The notes under the pieces are model-generated. The model saw only the letters and a list, made by a program, of their open reading frames with translations. It was not told where the DNA came from and ran no database searches. Below, one piece after another: positions 33,397 through 40,873 of a DNA stretch of 43,774 bases; positions within the stretch are counted from its first letter, which is position 1, and each line of letters starts with the position of its first letter. Made by a program: the position numbers and the translations under genes. Origin of the DNA: an uncultured Thalassotalea sp. Lineage in GTDB: Bacteria > Pseudomonadota > Gammaproteobacteria > Enterobacterales > Alteromonadaceae. The stretch lies in NCBI GenBank assembly GCA_947502355.1, contig CANMZP010000007.1, positions 1 through 43,774 of the forward strand, written 5' to 3'.

Positions 33397-34398
33397 TTAG
33401 CTGAAGTTACTACCGAAGGCATCTTTGCAGAAACGAACAATCGCATCTGCCTGACTTTTCGGATAAGCATTCGTTATTGATTCACTTAGTGCCATTTTTA
33501 ATGGACTAGGCGCACCGTCATACTGAATACTTTTCTGTACCCAACGTTTCAAACCACGCATTGAGATCGGTCTATCAAAATCAGCTCCATTTGAAGCAGC
33601 TTTGCGACTTTCATTCGCTACGCCAATCATCTTTGAAATGATCGGTTTAATACGTTTAAGGAAAGCAGCACTTTCTTTAGATGATTTACTCCAAAGGTTT
33701 GAGTGAACACGCAAAGCAAAGCTCTCCAAATATTCTTGCTCAATCTTAGGTGGTAAATAATCGACTTTTGAAACAATGAATCGATCCATAAAGGCTATGT
33801 TCATTGTTCCAGTACCTACGAAATCTATACCTGATTCATCGTCAAAACTGCCGTTAGTGTTGGCCGTTACCACGAACCTAAATTCGGGGCTTTTTTGAAG
33901 AATTTCATCATAGCCAGGGATAATTAACGTATCTCCGGCAAGTATCTCGTTTAATCCAGCCAGACGGCTTGGATCAACCAAATCGATTTCATTGAAAAGA
34001 AATACCCCACCTAAACTAAATGCTTTAGCTAAAGCGTTTAATTCAATGCCAGTCGTGCCATCAGGACGAATAACATTTTGGTAAAGTAAATCCTCAATTT
34101 CTAAGGTACTAGAGCCGTTAACTGAATAACAAGCCCAATTTAAGCGGTTACAAACTTGCTTAACAAATGATGTTTTACCTGTGCCATGCATACCATGTAA
34201 CCAGTAACCTGAATCATCCGGGTATTCCATAAATGCTAAGAAACTAATCAAAACAGGTGTTGGAAACGAATAGTCTGGTTCTTGACTTGGAATAGCTGGG
34301 TTAAACATATCATCCAATCCCATAACTGTTTTTCCCTTAATCGGTAAATTGAAGGCAGTTTCTACAGAGATCGGTTTTGCATTTGCTGATAACAACAT
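33397..34398 (-). CDS. CobS-like AAA+ ATPase
   Basis: From ATG 34398 (AAGGA seven bases upstream) the protein has 333 aa; the earlier start at 34425 lies in the leader hairpin. It is a MoxR/CobS-type AAA+ ATPase: Walker A GMHGTGKTS, Walker B GGVFLFNEIDLVD, sensor-1 FVVTANTNG, and an Arg-rich DRPISMRGLKRW near the end. The CobT-like VWA protein encoded downstream is its expected partner. In SXT/R391 and IncA/C elements this pair lies by the Red-like genes, which suggests remodelling of a DNA-processing complex; that role is inferred. Confidence 0.88.
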   Translation of the reverse strand: MLLSANAKPISVETAFNLPIKGKTVMGLDDMFNPAIPSQEPDYSFPTPVLISFLAFMEYPDDSGYWLHGMHGTGKTSFVKQVCNRLNWACYSVNGSSTLEIEDLLYQNVIRPDGTTGIELNALAKAFSLGGVFLFNEIDLVDPSRLAGLNEILAGDTLIIPGYDEILQKSPEFRFVVTANTNGSFDDESGIDFVGTGTMNIAFMDRFIVSKVDYLPPKIEQEYLESFALRVHSNLWSKSSKESAAFLKRIKPIISKMIGVANESRKAASNGADFDRPISMRGLKRWVQKSIQYDGAPSPLKMALSESITNAYPKSQADAIVRFCKDAFGSNFS

Positions 34399-34411
34399 AA
34401 ATATATCCTTA

Positions 34412-34474
34412 GCCCTTTCGGGCAATTTGAATTGTGGCTGATTAAGCCAGATTAAAAATTTGAGCTGGATGCTC
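34412..34474 (-). repeat. Three mini-hairpins before the CobS-like gene
   Basis: GCCC-TTTC-GGGC (34412-34423; GAAA tetraloop on the mRNA), GGCT-GATTA-AGCC (34436-34448) and GAGC-TGGAT-GCTC (34462-34474). Linker TTTGAATTG is at 34426-34434. The last hairpin lies 2 bp from the exonuclease stop codon. Confidence 0.8.
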
Positions 34475-34476
34475 GT

Positions 34477-35562
34477 TTAGAACCAACCAACATAAGCTGG
34501 TTTTTGTTCTGGTTTGGAAGGCTTGGCAGTAACAACAGGTGCTACTTCGGCTTGAGGCTCTTTGATTTCAATCTTAGGTGTTTCCACCGACTGAGTATCA
34601 GATAAAGTAAACCGGTAGCCTGGTTTTGCTTGTGGTTTTAAATGTTGGTTTTTCATATCTTCTTTTGAAACCTCAACATTTTGTGCTTCAAGTTGCTTTA
34701 TCAAATCGTCAACAATAGCTTCATAATTAACTGCTTGTTTTCGTTCAATACGCGAAACCTTGATACCACTTTCGTCGGCCTTGGCCTTGTCACCGAGAAT
34801 ATCAATAAACTGATCTTCAAGGTTCTTGGCTCGGGCTTTCTCGGCTTTTAATAACCGTTCTAATTCATTGACCTTTGCTTTAATTGGTAAATAGTTTTCG
34901 GCTAAAGATTGCCAGTTACTATCATCAATATCACAAACATCTCTTTCACTATCTTTCGTTGGCGGTGTATCTGTTTCAACGCACTTCCAAAATCCAGTTA
35001 GTTCAGGAATTAGTTTTTCTCTAAAAAAGGTTTCATCGGGATAAATCTTAAATTGAATCGCTTTTGGCTTTTCAGTTTTCGTACCCGCGAGGAAAAAGAA
35101 CAAATACGCATATTCCGCATTAGATACATACAGCTGTTGCTGAACTTGTACCCAGTACATTCGATACGATGTTGATTCAGTTTTCTTAGTTTTTATGTCT
35201 TCAAACGTAGTTGGATGTGGACATTTAATTTCTAACAGAATTTTCCTATTAGGTGAAACACCGTCAAAGGAAGCAAGAACAAAGCGATTATCTGCAGAAG
35301 ATGCACATAACGGCTCAAACGACATCGAGTAATGCCTTTCAGCATTTGCACGAGCGACAGGTTCAAGCTTATGACCACGAATGATATTCGGGTTTCTGCT
35401 TAAATCCTGGGGGGGGTTACGCCCGGTCTTTTCTTGCCAAAGTTCAAACTTTGTTTTGTATGGATCTATGCCAAGTACGCAAGCAGCATCACTGGCACCA
35501 ATACCACTTTCTCTCCAAGTAAGCCATTCCTGACTTCCCTGGTCTAAATCGAACACTCTCAT
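34477..35562 (-). CDS. exo: YqaJ-family 5'-3' exonuclease (lambda Exo-like)
   Basis: A 361-aa nuclease of the YqaJ/lambda-exonuclease family: WRESGIGASDAACVLGID, GHKLEPVARANAE, FVLASFDGVS followed by LLEIKCPHP (the Asp and ExK catalytic residues), and VQVQQQLYVSN. It would chew double-strand ends to give 3' tails for the annealase Bet, encoded about 4.2 kb upstream in the same direction. The C-terminal 150 residues are a helical and then Pro/Lys-rich extension ending YVGWF. ATG 35562 follows TAAGGAAA. Confidence 0.9.
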   Translation of the reverse strand: MRVFDLDQGSQEWLTWRESGIGASDAACVLGIDPYKTKFELWQEKTGRNPPQDLSRNPNIIRGHKLEPVARANAERHYSMSFEPLCASSADNRFVLASFDGVSPNRKILLEIKCPHPTTFEDIKTKKTESTSYRMYWVQVQQQLYVSNAEYAYLFFFLAGTKTEKPKAIQFKIYPDETFFREKLIPELTGFWKCVETDTPPTKDSERDVCDIDDSNWQSLAENYLPIKAKVNELERLLKAEKARAKNLEDQFIDILGDKAKADESGIKVSRIERKQAVNYEAIVDDLIKQLEAQNVEVSKEDMKNQHLKPQAKPGYRFTLSDTQSVETPKIEIKEPQAEVAPVVTAKPSKPEQKPAYVGWF

Positions 35563-35578
35563 GTTAGTTTCCTTAGCA

Positions 35579-35644
35579 TATGGAAACCCATAACGGACTC
35601 CCGCTATGCGAATAATTTAAATTGAATGTAAGCTGAATCAGCTT
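35579..35644 (-). repeat. Mini-hairpins before the exonuclease gene
   Basis: TATGG-AAAC-CCATA (35579-35592) and AAGCT-GAATC-AGCTT (35630-35644), with a variant linker TTAAATTG between. An outer GCATA/TATGC pairing (about 35576-35608) may enclose the first. Confidence 0.65.
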
Positions 35645-35655
35645 TATTTGGATGG

Positions 35656-35688
35656 AGGGTAATTTAAGTCGCTTTATAACCCTGCGAC
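35656..35688 (-). ncRNA. Pseudoknot-like structured element, copy 2
   Basis: GTCGC (35668-35672) pairs with GCGAC (35684-35688) around loop TTTATAACCCT, identical to the loop at 31582-31592. The loop's ACCCT can pair with AGGGT (35656-35660). All five stem positions stay paired although the stem sequence differs from copy 1. Confidence 0.65.
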
Positions 35689-35789
35689 ATTACATCAACT
35701 AAGTTGATAGTAAAAATGGAACGACAAGCTTTACTTGAAGTTTTAATTTGATATGAGGGCTAGGCCCTATTAAGAAGATAATCTTTAAC

Positions 35790-35823
35790 AAAAAAGAGCC
35801 TATATGAATTCATATAAAGCCCC
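35790..35823 (-). terminator. Terminator after the DUF3268 gene
   Basis: The palindrome TATATGAATTCATATA (35801-35816) sits in a longer GGGCTT...GGCTC stem and is followed by six T on the minus strand, 14 bp past the stop codon. Confidence 0.7.
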
Positions 35824-35836
35824 TATTTGTTAATTA

Positions 35837-36382
35837 CTAACTACAACGGATTTCAGATTTAAGCCAAACTATCGCCTGATAGTAATTAGCGACATCTTCA
35901 TCTGTTGTGACGTTTGCAATGTGTACCAATTCCCTTGGCCAATTAAGTTTTTCAGACAATAACGAGTATGTTTGATTCCTAGTCCTAAAACCATTTACCC
36001 ACACATCATCCAGTTCCTTATGTAACTGCTGTCTTAATTTACCTAATTTTCGGTTGGCCAACTCCCCCATCGGCATAAAATCCGAATGAGCCTTAACGCT
36101 GCTACGACACTTCGGGCATTCATATACCCATAGGTTGAAATTAAAATTAACCCTGGCATTACAGCATTGGGTGTTAAATTTTATCGGAGTAAGTTTAATT
36201 GGTTGTTTGGATTCCATAGCTTTAGAAAGATCAATCACCCTGAAAACTTTGGCTTCATGGATATTTGAGAAATATTCAAAAGACTCTGATTTTCGTAGTT
36301 TCTTGTTTGTTTCTAAATAGAATTTAAGGTCGATACCGGAAGTATAACCATTGAGTTTTAAATAACTCATTAGATTGTTCAT
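35837..36382 (-). CDS. DUF3268 zinc-finger-containing protein
   Basis: A 181-aa protein from ATG 36382 (GAGGTGTGT ribosome site). It carries the DUF3268 pattern: two cysteine pairs (QCCNARV and YECPKCRSSVKAH), then PMGELANRKLGKLRQQLHKELDDVW and the C-terminal LLSEKLNW...HIANVTTDED. The domain is common in phages and conjugative plasmids; the first cysteine pair is CC instead of CxxC. Its function is unknown, though the zinc site and basic helices suggest nucleic-acid contact. It is the first gene of an operon running into exo, with a long structured leader. Confidence 0.75.
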   Translation of the reverse strand: MNNLMSYLKLNGYTSGIDLKFYLETNKKLRKSESFEYFSNIHEAKVFRVIDLSKAMESKQPIKLTPIKFNTQCCNARVNFNFNLWVYECPKCRSSVKAHSDFMPMGELANRKLGKLRQQLHKELDDVWVNGFRTRNQTYSLLSEKLNWPRELVHIANVTTDEDVANYYQAIVWLKSEIRCS

Positions 36383-36388
36383 ACACAC

Positions 36389-36750
36389 CTCAGTGAGTTA
36401 TTTTTGCCTAGACAGGCATATTGATTGGAATGAAGCTAAAACGCTTAGATTGGATTGTGTGACGCTCTTATGAGCTGGAGATAAATAGTCACGATCCCCC
36501 TATTTTTGCTAAACGCAAAAATTAAAATCTTTGAGCACTCGAAAAATGCTCATACATTTTAATTCAACAAGGGAATTGGAAGTTGGAAAGTGAGTGATGC
36601 GAGGCTTTTTTTAACACTCTGAAAAGCAACTCAATAGTAATTTTTAAGTCTTTCGGTGTCAACAGCATATTGCATTACAATTGTTGGCAATTCCATTGAT
36701 GCAAGCACCGGGGATTCTCAAAGCCATTACAGCCTTAATTCTAGGGCGAC
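36389..36750 (-). promoter_or_regulatory. Promoter and structured leader of the exo/cobS operon, plus TnpB 3' flank
   Basis: A sigma70 promoter is visible: TTGACA (36657-36662 on the minus strand), 17 bp, TACTAT (36634-36639). The leader holds GCCT-AGAC-AGGC (36406-36417), AAGC-TAAAAC-GCTT (36433-36446) and a GTGAC/GTCAC stem (36459-36492) enclosing GCTC-TTAT-GAGC. It parallels the leader at 41837-42117. From about 36660 to 36750 lies the downstream flank of tnpB, where a guide RNA would be encoded. Confidence 0.65.
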
Positions 36751-37809
36751 TTAAGCCGCTACCTTTTCTCCTACGAGACGCTCATGCCCGAGCGCAAGAA
36801 TGTTCATAGCTGCATTGACATCTCTATCATGCGTAGTTCCACATTCACTACATGTCCATTCTCTTATTCCAAGTCTTGCTCTACCTTTCGGACTACTATC
36901 TGGTATAGAACCACAGCACGAACAAGTCTGGGTTGTGTAAGCTTCGTTAACTTCTTCAAAAACAATACCAGCGTGAGCGCTTTTATATTCCAATAGAGTT
37001 TTCAATGTAGACCAACCAGCATCTAAAACAGACTTCGCCATTCTAGTTTTGACCAATTTTTGACTACTGACATTACCAACGAAAATCGCCGCATTCTCAT
37101 TCACTAATTTGCGACTGTATTTGTGCAGAGTATCTTTTCTGCGATTCTTTATTTTTGCATGAATAGCCTTTACACGCTTTTTGTTATTGGCTCGTTGCGC
37201 CAGACCAAGTTGCAGTTCAAGTTTGCGGTATTCTCGCCCCTTAATTTTATAGTCATTCGAATCAGTGGCCGTTTCTTTGCAACCCAAATCAACACCAACA
37301 CAGGCTTTTCCAGTCGGTTCACAAACTTCAAACACGACTGCAACGTTGAAGTACCAGCGGCCTCTTGCATCCTCTGAAAAGCTGCCAGCTTTCATTTTAT
37401 AACTACCTAAGCCATAGGAATCCCAAATTTTAAAGAACTGCCCATTGAAATAGAGTTGACCGTTTTTGAATTTCGCAGCACCTGATTTGAATGGAACCCA
37501 CCCTAATGATCGCCTGACGCCTTTAGATTTTCGCCAGTTCAAACGGCGACGCTTCACCTGCCTACGGCGAGTAACGTACTCTTCGTTAATCTCTTGAATT
37601 GTCTGACTATGAAGACCTAGCTCTTTACCGGCTCCTTTAGTGTATGGGTGAAGGTCATAAGCTGACAGAAAAACACCTCGTTCACGAATGCTTCTTTCGC
37701 TCAATTCATTAACGTAATTCCAAGTAAAGTTAACCGCACGAGCCCACCCTTTCAATAAGTTGGCGTGCTTATCTCGAACTCGAAATTGTAATGTTTTAAT
37801 GATCCTCAT
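36751..37809 (-). CDS. tnpB: TnpB/OrfB-family RNA-guided nuclease of an IS605-type element, altered active site
   Basis: From ATG 37809 (MRIIKTLQF, the usual family start) the protein has 352 aa. It shows the RuvC-I Asp (GVDLG, Asp174), the zinc ribbon (Cys296, Cys299, Cys320, Cys323) and RuvC-III (HDRDVNAA, Asp330). At RuvC-II, where TnpB normally has I-E-D-L-N-V, it reads VGNVSS (244-249), so the catalytic Glu is missing at its standard place; Glu285-Glu286 could substitute. TnpB cuts DNA guided by an RNA from the element's right end. No TnpA gene is present. The frame continues upstream to 37971 without a family-like sequence. Confidence 0.85.
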   Translation of the reverse strand: MRIIKTLQFRVRDKHANLLKGWARAVNFTWNYVNELSERSIRERGVFLSAYDLHPYTKGAGKELGLHSQTIQEINEEYVTRRRQVKRRRLNWRKSKGVRRSLGWVPFKSGAAKFKNGQLYFNGQFFKIWDSYGLGSYKMKAGSFSEDARGRWYFNVAVVFEVCEPTGKACVGVDLGCKETATDSNDYKIKGREYRKLELQLGLAQRANNKKRVKAIHAKIKNRRKDTLHKYSRKLVNENAAIFVGNVSSQKLVKTRMAKSVLDAGWSTLKTLLEYKSAHAGIVFEEVNEAYTTQTCSCCGSIPDSSPKGRARLGIREWTCSECGTTHDRDVNAAMNILALGHERLVGEKVAA

Positions 37810-37958
37810 ACTGGGCAAATATACAGTTAGAGATTCGATTGTCAAGACTTTAATGTTGCTACGTCCCATCACCCATTCAACACACGTCTCAAGCGTCCTT
37901 TGTTCAAGGGCTGATAACAAGTACTGAACCGCTATAAAGCCATTTGCCCGGGCATGGT

Positions 37959-37987
37959 TGGTATACTCCAATCAAAATAATACCAAG
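37959..37987 (+). promoter_or_regulatory. Inverted repeat overlapping the parB ribosome site
   Basis: TTGGTAT (37959-37965) and ATACCAA (37981-37987) are perfect arms; the second overlaps the AAGGA ribosome site of the ParB-like gene. It could be an operator or a translation-blocking hairpin. Confidence 0.45.
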
Positions 37988-37996
37988 GAACAGTAA

Positions 37997-39082
37997 ATGT
38001 CTGTAAGCGCCATATCCAAAACACCAATTAAACCAAAAGCCTCGTTTTGCAAATTAATTGATGGTCGTGTTTTTGAAGTCCAGCTATTTCAATTTAGCCC
38101 TGAGCAATTGAAAGTTAACCAGGATAATCCTTTCCTTGATGTAGACCCATTAAACCCAAGGCTTCAGACAAAATACAATGCAATTTCAAATGCCGATTTA
38201 GATTTTCAAATCCACAACAATGGGCAAATCATGGATGCGGTTGGTCGCTTCCAACTAGACCAGAATGGCCACATTAAAACAACACCTGAAGGCATTCCCT
38301 TTGTAAATATTCTCGATGGCAGCCGTCGCTTTGATTGCTGCAGCAGAAACGGTAAACCATTTAGCATTGTGGTTGGTAAGTTTGACGATGAACTTGCTAA
38401 TAAAATCATATCTTCCAGCTTTGACGCTCAACTGGATTTAAGCTGTCTTGAGCTGGGCCTTGTTATCGACGAGCTTCAAACCCGCAAAGGCCGAAACCTA
38501 AAGGCTAAAGAGATTATTGATTTACTGGATTACAAGAAGTCTAGGGATGCTGTTAGTGATGCAAAGAAAGCACTTCGTATTTACAAAGCATATCCGACAT
38601 TGCTATCTATCTACCCTGTAATCTCAATGGTAGGCAAAGCTACCGTTTCCAAAATAGATAAAATCGTTAAGTTTGCTGAGGAACGCGACTTAATTGAAGA
38701 TTTAATCAAACACTCTAAATCTGAATTATATGATTATACCGGCGAATCAGGGATTCTCGATAACGAAGACTTGATGAACTTTGATGCTCAGAAAAATGCC
38801 ATTATCACCGAGTCCCTTGAAGAACGTGTTGGTTATGTAACTAATTCAAATTCCAAGAAAGCAATTACCAAAATTAATGACTTTGTGGATATGGAAATTA
38901 AAGCGAACAAAAAGCCAGTTCCCAGGACTACTCACCAAACGGCGTTTAATGCTGAATTGACAGATGAAGAAAGACATATTGCCGAAAGGTTTTTCAGATT
39001 GATTACTGATGAAAGGTTGAAGGACAACCCTGAAATTTCAATGCTCAGACAATTCGAAATGTTTGAAAGGCAATTTACCTAG
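37997..39082 (+). CDS. ParB-like nuclease-domain protein
   Basis: A 361-aa protein with a ParB/Srx-like N-terminal domain: FSPEQLKVNQDNPFLD, then a DLDFQIHNNGQI segment, and NILDGSRRFDCCSRNGKPFSIVVG, the family's G-x-R-R nucleotide-binding box. A helix-turn-helix region follows (about 160-230) and then a helical tail. ParB proteins bind centromere-like sites and aid segregation; a ParA partner is not in the window. It is divergent from the tnpB gene and opposite to the rest of the operon, and is closed by a strong terminator. Confidence 0.75.
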   Translation: MSVSAISKTPIKPKASFCKLIDGRVFEVQLFQFSPEQLKVNQDNPFLDVDPLNPRLQTKYNAISNADLDFQIHNNGQIMDAVGRFQLDQNGHIKTTPEGIPFVNILDGSRRFDCCSRNGKPFSIVVGKFDDELANKIISSSFDAQLDLSCLELGLVIDELQTRKGRNLKAKEIIDLLDYKKSRDAVSDAKKALRIYKAYPTLLSIYPVISMVGKATVSKIDKIVKFAEERDLIEDLIKHSKSELYDYTGESGILDNEDLMNFDAQKNAIITESLEERVGYVTNSNSKKAITKINDFVDMEIKANKKPVPRTTHQTAFNAELTDEERHIAERFFRLITDERLKDNPEISMLRQFEMFERQFT

Positions 39083-39091
39083 TCCAGATAT

Positions 39092-39123
39092 AAAAAAACC
39101 GCAAAATGTTCGCGGTTTTTTTT
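39092..39123. terminator. Bidirectional terminator after the parB-like gene
   Basis: AAAAAAACCGC (39092-39102) pairs with GCGGTTTTT (39112-39120) and the T-run continues to 39123. It can stop transcription from the parB-like gene and from the 69-aa gene on the other strand. Confidence 0.9.
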
Positions 39124-39129
39124 GGTCAA

Positions 39130-39339
39130 TTAATCAAATTTAAAGTTACTCAAGCTTATTTCAGTTCCTTTATAACTATCAATAACTGTACCGTTTTCCA
39201 ATACGTCTACTAACATGAAGAATCCGCAATTTACCAGAGAAACTGATAAGCCAGCGTATTTTTCAGTAAGTACATTTCTAAGTTCATCAATAGATTGGCA
39301 AATTGAGTCATTGCCAAAGTTTTTAATTAATACACTCAT
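39130..39339 (-). CDS. Small hypothetical protein (69 aa)
   Basis: A 69-residue soluble protein with a helix (residues 10-30) followed by strands (LSVSLVNCGFFMLVDVLEN). No family is recognised. It follows the terminator of the 115-aa gene and ends against the parB-like terminator. The start is supported by its place behind TAAAGATATTT. Confidence 0.45.
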   Translation of the reverse strand: MSVLIKNFGNDSICQSIDELRNVLTEKYAGLSVSLVNCGFFMLVDVLENGTVIDSYKGTEISLSNFKFD

Positions 39340-39370
39340 AAATATCTTTAGTCCTCGTTTATTAATGAAA

Positions 39371-39393
39371 AAGCCCGTTATAAAAACGGGCTT
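39371..39393 (-). terminator. Terminator after the 115-aa gene
   Basis: AAGCCCGTT (39371-39379) and AACGGGCTT (39385-39393) form a perfect stem, with a five-T run on the minus strand. Confidence 0.8.
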
Positions 39394-39406
39394 GGCTGGA
39401 TTAATC

Positions 39407-39754
39407 CTACTTGTAAATTACTTTATTAAGCATTTGTTCAAAGTCTTTCAGACAGGGCATATGATTATCCATTAGTTCAGCTTTTTGGTTTTGAATTTCA
39501 TTCCAAAACCACTCAGCTATAACCGCGGGAACCTCATAAACAATGACTGTTTGTATGATCTCATTATCCTTTTGGTAAGCTTCATCGTAAAGACGATAAA
39601 AAGCCTCAGAAAATGGAAATAGAGCACAAATAAAGCAGTCTTCGCCTATGCCAAAAAGATCGCCAACACAAAAATCTTCTGGCGCATTGTCTAAGATAGC
39701 TTCCACTAGGTAATAGTGGTACATCGCTAATTCAGCTCGTTCTATATTAGTCAT
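39407..39754 (-). CDS. Hypothetical protein coupled to bet
   Basis: A 115-aa acidic, aromatic-rich soluble protein with four cysteines. The start overlaps the bet stop as TAATG, so translation is coupled to the annealase. No family is recognised. Anti-nuclease or accessory roles are known for small genes beside phage Red systems, but nothing here shows such a role. Confidence 0.6.
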   Translation of the reverse strand: MTNIERAELAMYHYYLVEAILDNAPEDFCVGDLFGIGEDCFICALFPFSEAFYRLYDEAYQKDNEIIQTVIVYEVPAVIAEWFWNEIQNQKAELMDNHMPCLKDFEQMLNKVIYK

Positions 39755-40746
39755 TACGCCACCTCACAGATTTTCTTTGCACAGCTATCAATGTATGTAT
39801 GGAATTCCTTATCAATCCGACCTTTAAGATGCATTACACATTCCTTAATTTGGTTGGTTTGAAGGGCTTTCCCTAAATATTGATTAACCAATTTGCAAGT
39901 TTGCTCTGGTGGTGTAGCTGCTTTTGCATCGGCATCAGCCTTGGCTTTTGCATCAGCATCAGCCTTGGCTTTTGCATCGGCATCAGCTTTGGCTTTTGCA
40001 TCGGCATCAGCTTTGGCTTTTGCATCGGCATCAGCTTTGGCTTTTGCGGCGGCATCAGCCTTGGCCTTGGCCTTGGCCTTTGCATCGGCATCAGCTTCCG
40101 TTTTGGCGTTTGAGTTTGTTTCTACCGGTTTAAATTCCTGTTTAGCATCTTCAGTATCAGTTTCAATAACCTCTAAATCAGAAATTTGTTGAGCTGCATT
40201 TCTTTGATTGATGATGCGGGAAGCTTCATCTGGATCATAAATGCCTGAGAAATTAAAAACGATTCGAGCTGCTTGGCTAAACGCTTTATGACGCAGCATT
40301 CTCTTAGGGTGAGAATACCAGGCATCATTAAAAGGGTTAAAGCACTCGTTTACATACTCATGTACTACTGGCGCGTGTTTACGGCCTTTTCTATAAATCT
40401 TGCATCCTATGGATTCAAAACAATAGCTCGGTTGATTTTGGCCAACCCCTAATGGAAGTTCCACAAGGGCAGGGTTTTCAACAAATTCATAACCATCTGA
40501 ATCAGGATGATCATTTACCAGCTTATACCAACCGTCAACGGTCAACGTAGGGTAAATGTTATCCATCATATCTCGCTTTAAATACAGCATTCCAAGGGCA
40601 GGGTTTAACTGAAAGCTTTCACACATATTGATAATGTGATCAAGTTCACCATCCTTTGGAGCTTTGTCTTTAAATAGAGCTGAAGTGATTACGTTCTTTG
40701 CTGTTTCAACGTCTTTAACGCCTAAAATTTCACAAATGTTTTTCAT
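39754..40746 (-). CDS. bet: RecT/Bet-family single-strand annealing protein
   Basis: A 330-aa annealase. The N-terminal ~190 residues match Bet/RecT: DGELDHIINMCESFQLNPALG, MLYLKRDM, PTLTVDGWYKLVN, and the PKRMLRHKAFSQAARI end. A low-complexity segment of about 12 hexapeptide-like repeats (ADADAKAK type, residues ~215-285) links it to a 40-residue C-terminal helix domain. Bet binds single strands and anneals homologous DNA after Exo resection. With exo and ssb it forms a Red-like system like that of SXT/R391 and IncA/C plasmids. The gene has its own hairpin leader. Confidence 0.88.
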   Translation of the reverse strand: MKNICEILGVKDVETAKNVITSALFKDKAPKDGELDHIINMCESFQLNPALGMLYLKRDMMDNIYPTLTVDGWYKLVNDHPDSDGYEFVENPALVELPLGVGQNQPSYCFESIGCKIYRKGRKHAPVVHEYVNECFNPFNDAWYSHPKRMLRHKAFSQAARIVFNFSGIYDPDEASRIINQRNAAQQISDLEVIETDTEDAKQEFKPVETNSNAKTEADADAKAKAKAKADAAAKAKADADAKAKADADAKAKADADAKAKADADAKAKADADAKAATPPEQTCKLVNQYLGKALQTNQIKECVMHLKGRIDKEFHTYIDSCAKKICEVA

Positions 40747-40760
40747 GATAATACCTTTTT

Positions 40761-40798
40761 GCTTGATGTAAGCATTTTGAATTGAGGCTGATTAAGCC
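40761..40798 (-). repeat. Two mini-hairpins before bet
   Basis: GCTT-GATGT-AAGC (40761-40773) and GGCT-GATTA-AGCC (40786-40798), separated by TTTGAATTG (40776-40784). Confidence 0.8.
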
Positions 40799-40808
40799 TG
40801 ATTGAATA

Positions 40809-40852
40809 AAAAAAAGAGCTACCAATCTAATGATTGATAACTCTTTCTTTGG
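40809..40852 (-). terminator. Terminator after ssb
   Basis: AGAG/CTCT, TA/TA and AATC/GATT pair across 40817-40844; eight T follow on the minus strand. It lies 22 bp past the ssb stop. Confidence 0.75.
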
Positions 40853-40873
40853 ATGTTGGCAGAAAACTACCTT

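Noticed and set aside
37810-37971. N-terminal extension of TnpB to 37971
   Set aside because: The family begins at MRIIKTLQF; the extra 54 residues show no similarity and overlap the parB control region.
39873-40192. Several frames of Ala/Ser/Phe or His/Trp/Leu repeats overlapping bet
   Set aside because: They arise from the 18-bp coding repeats of the Bet linker read in other frames.
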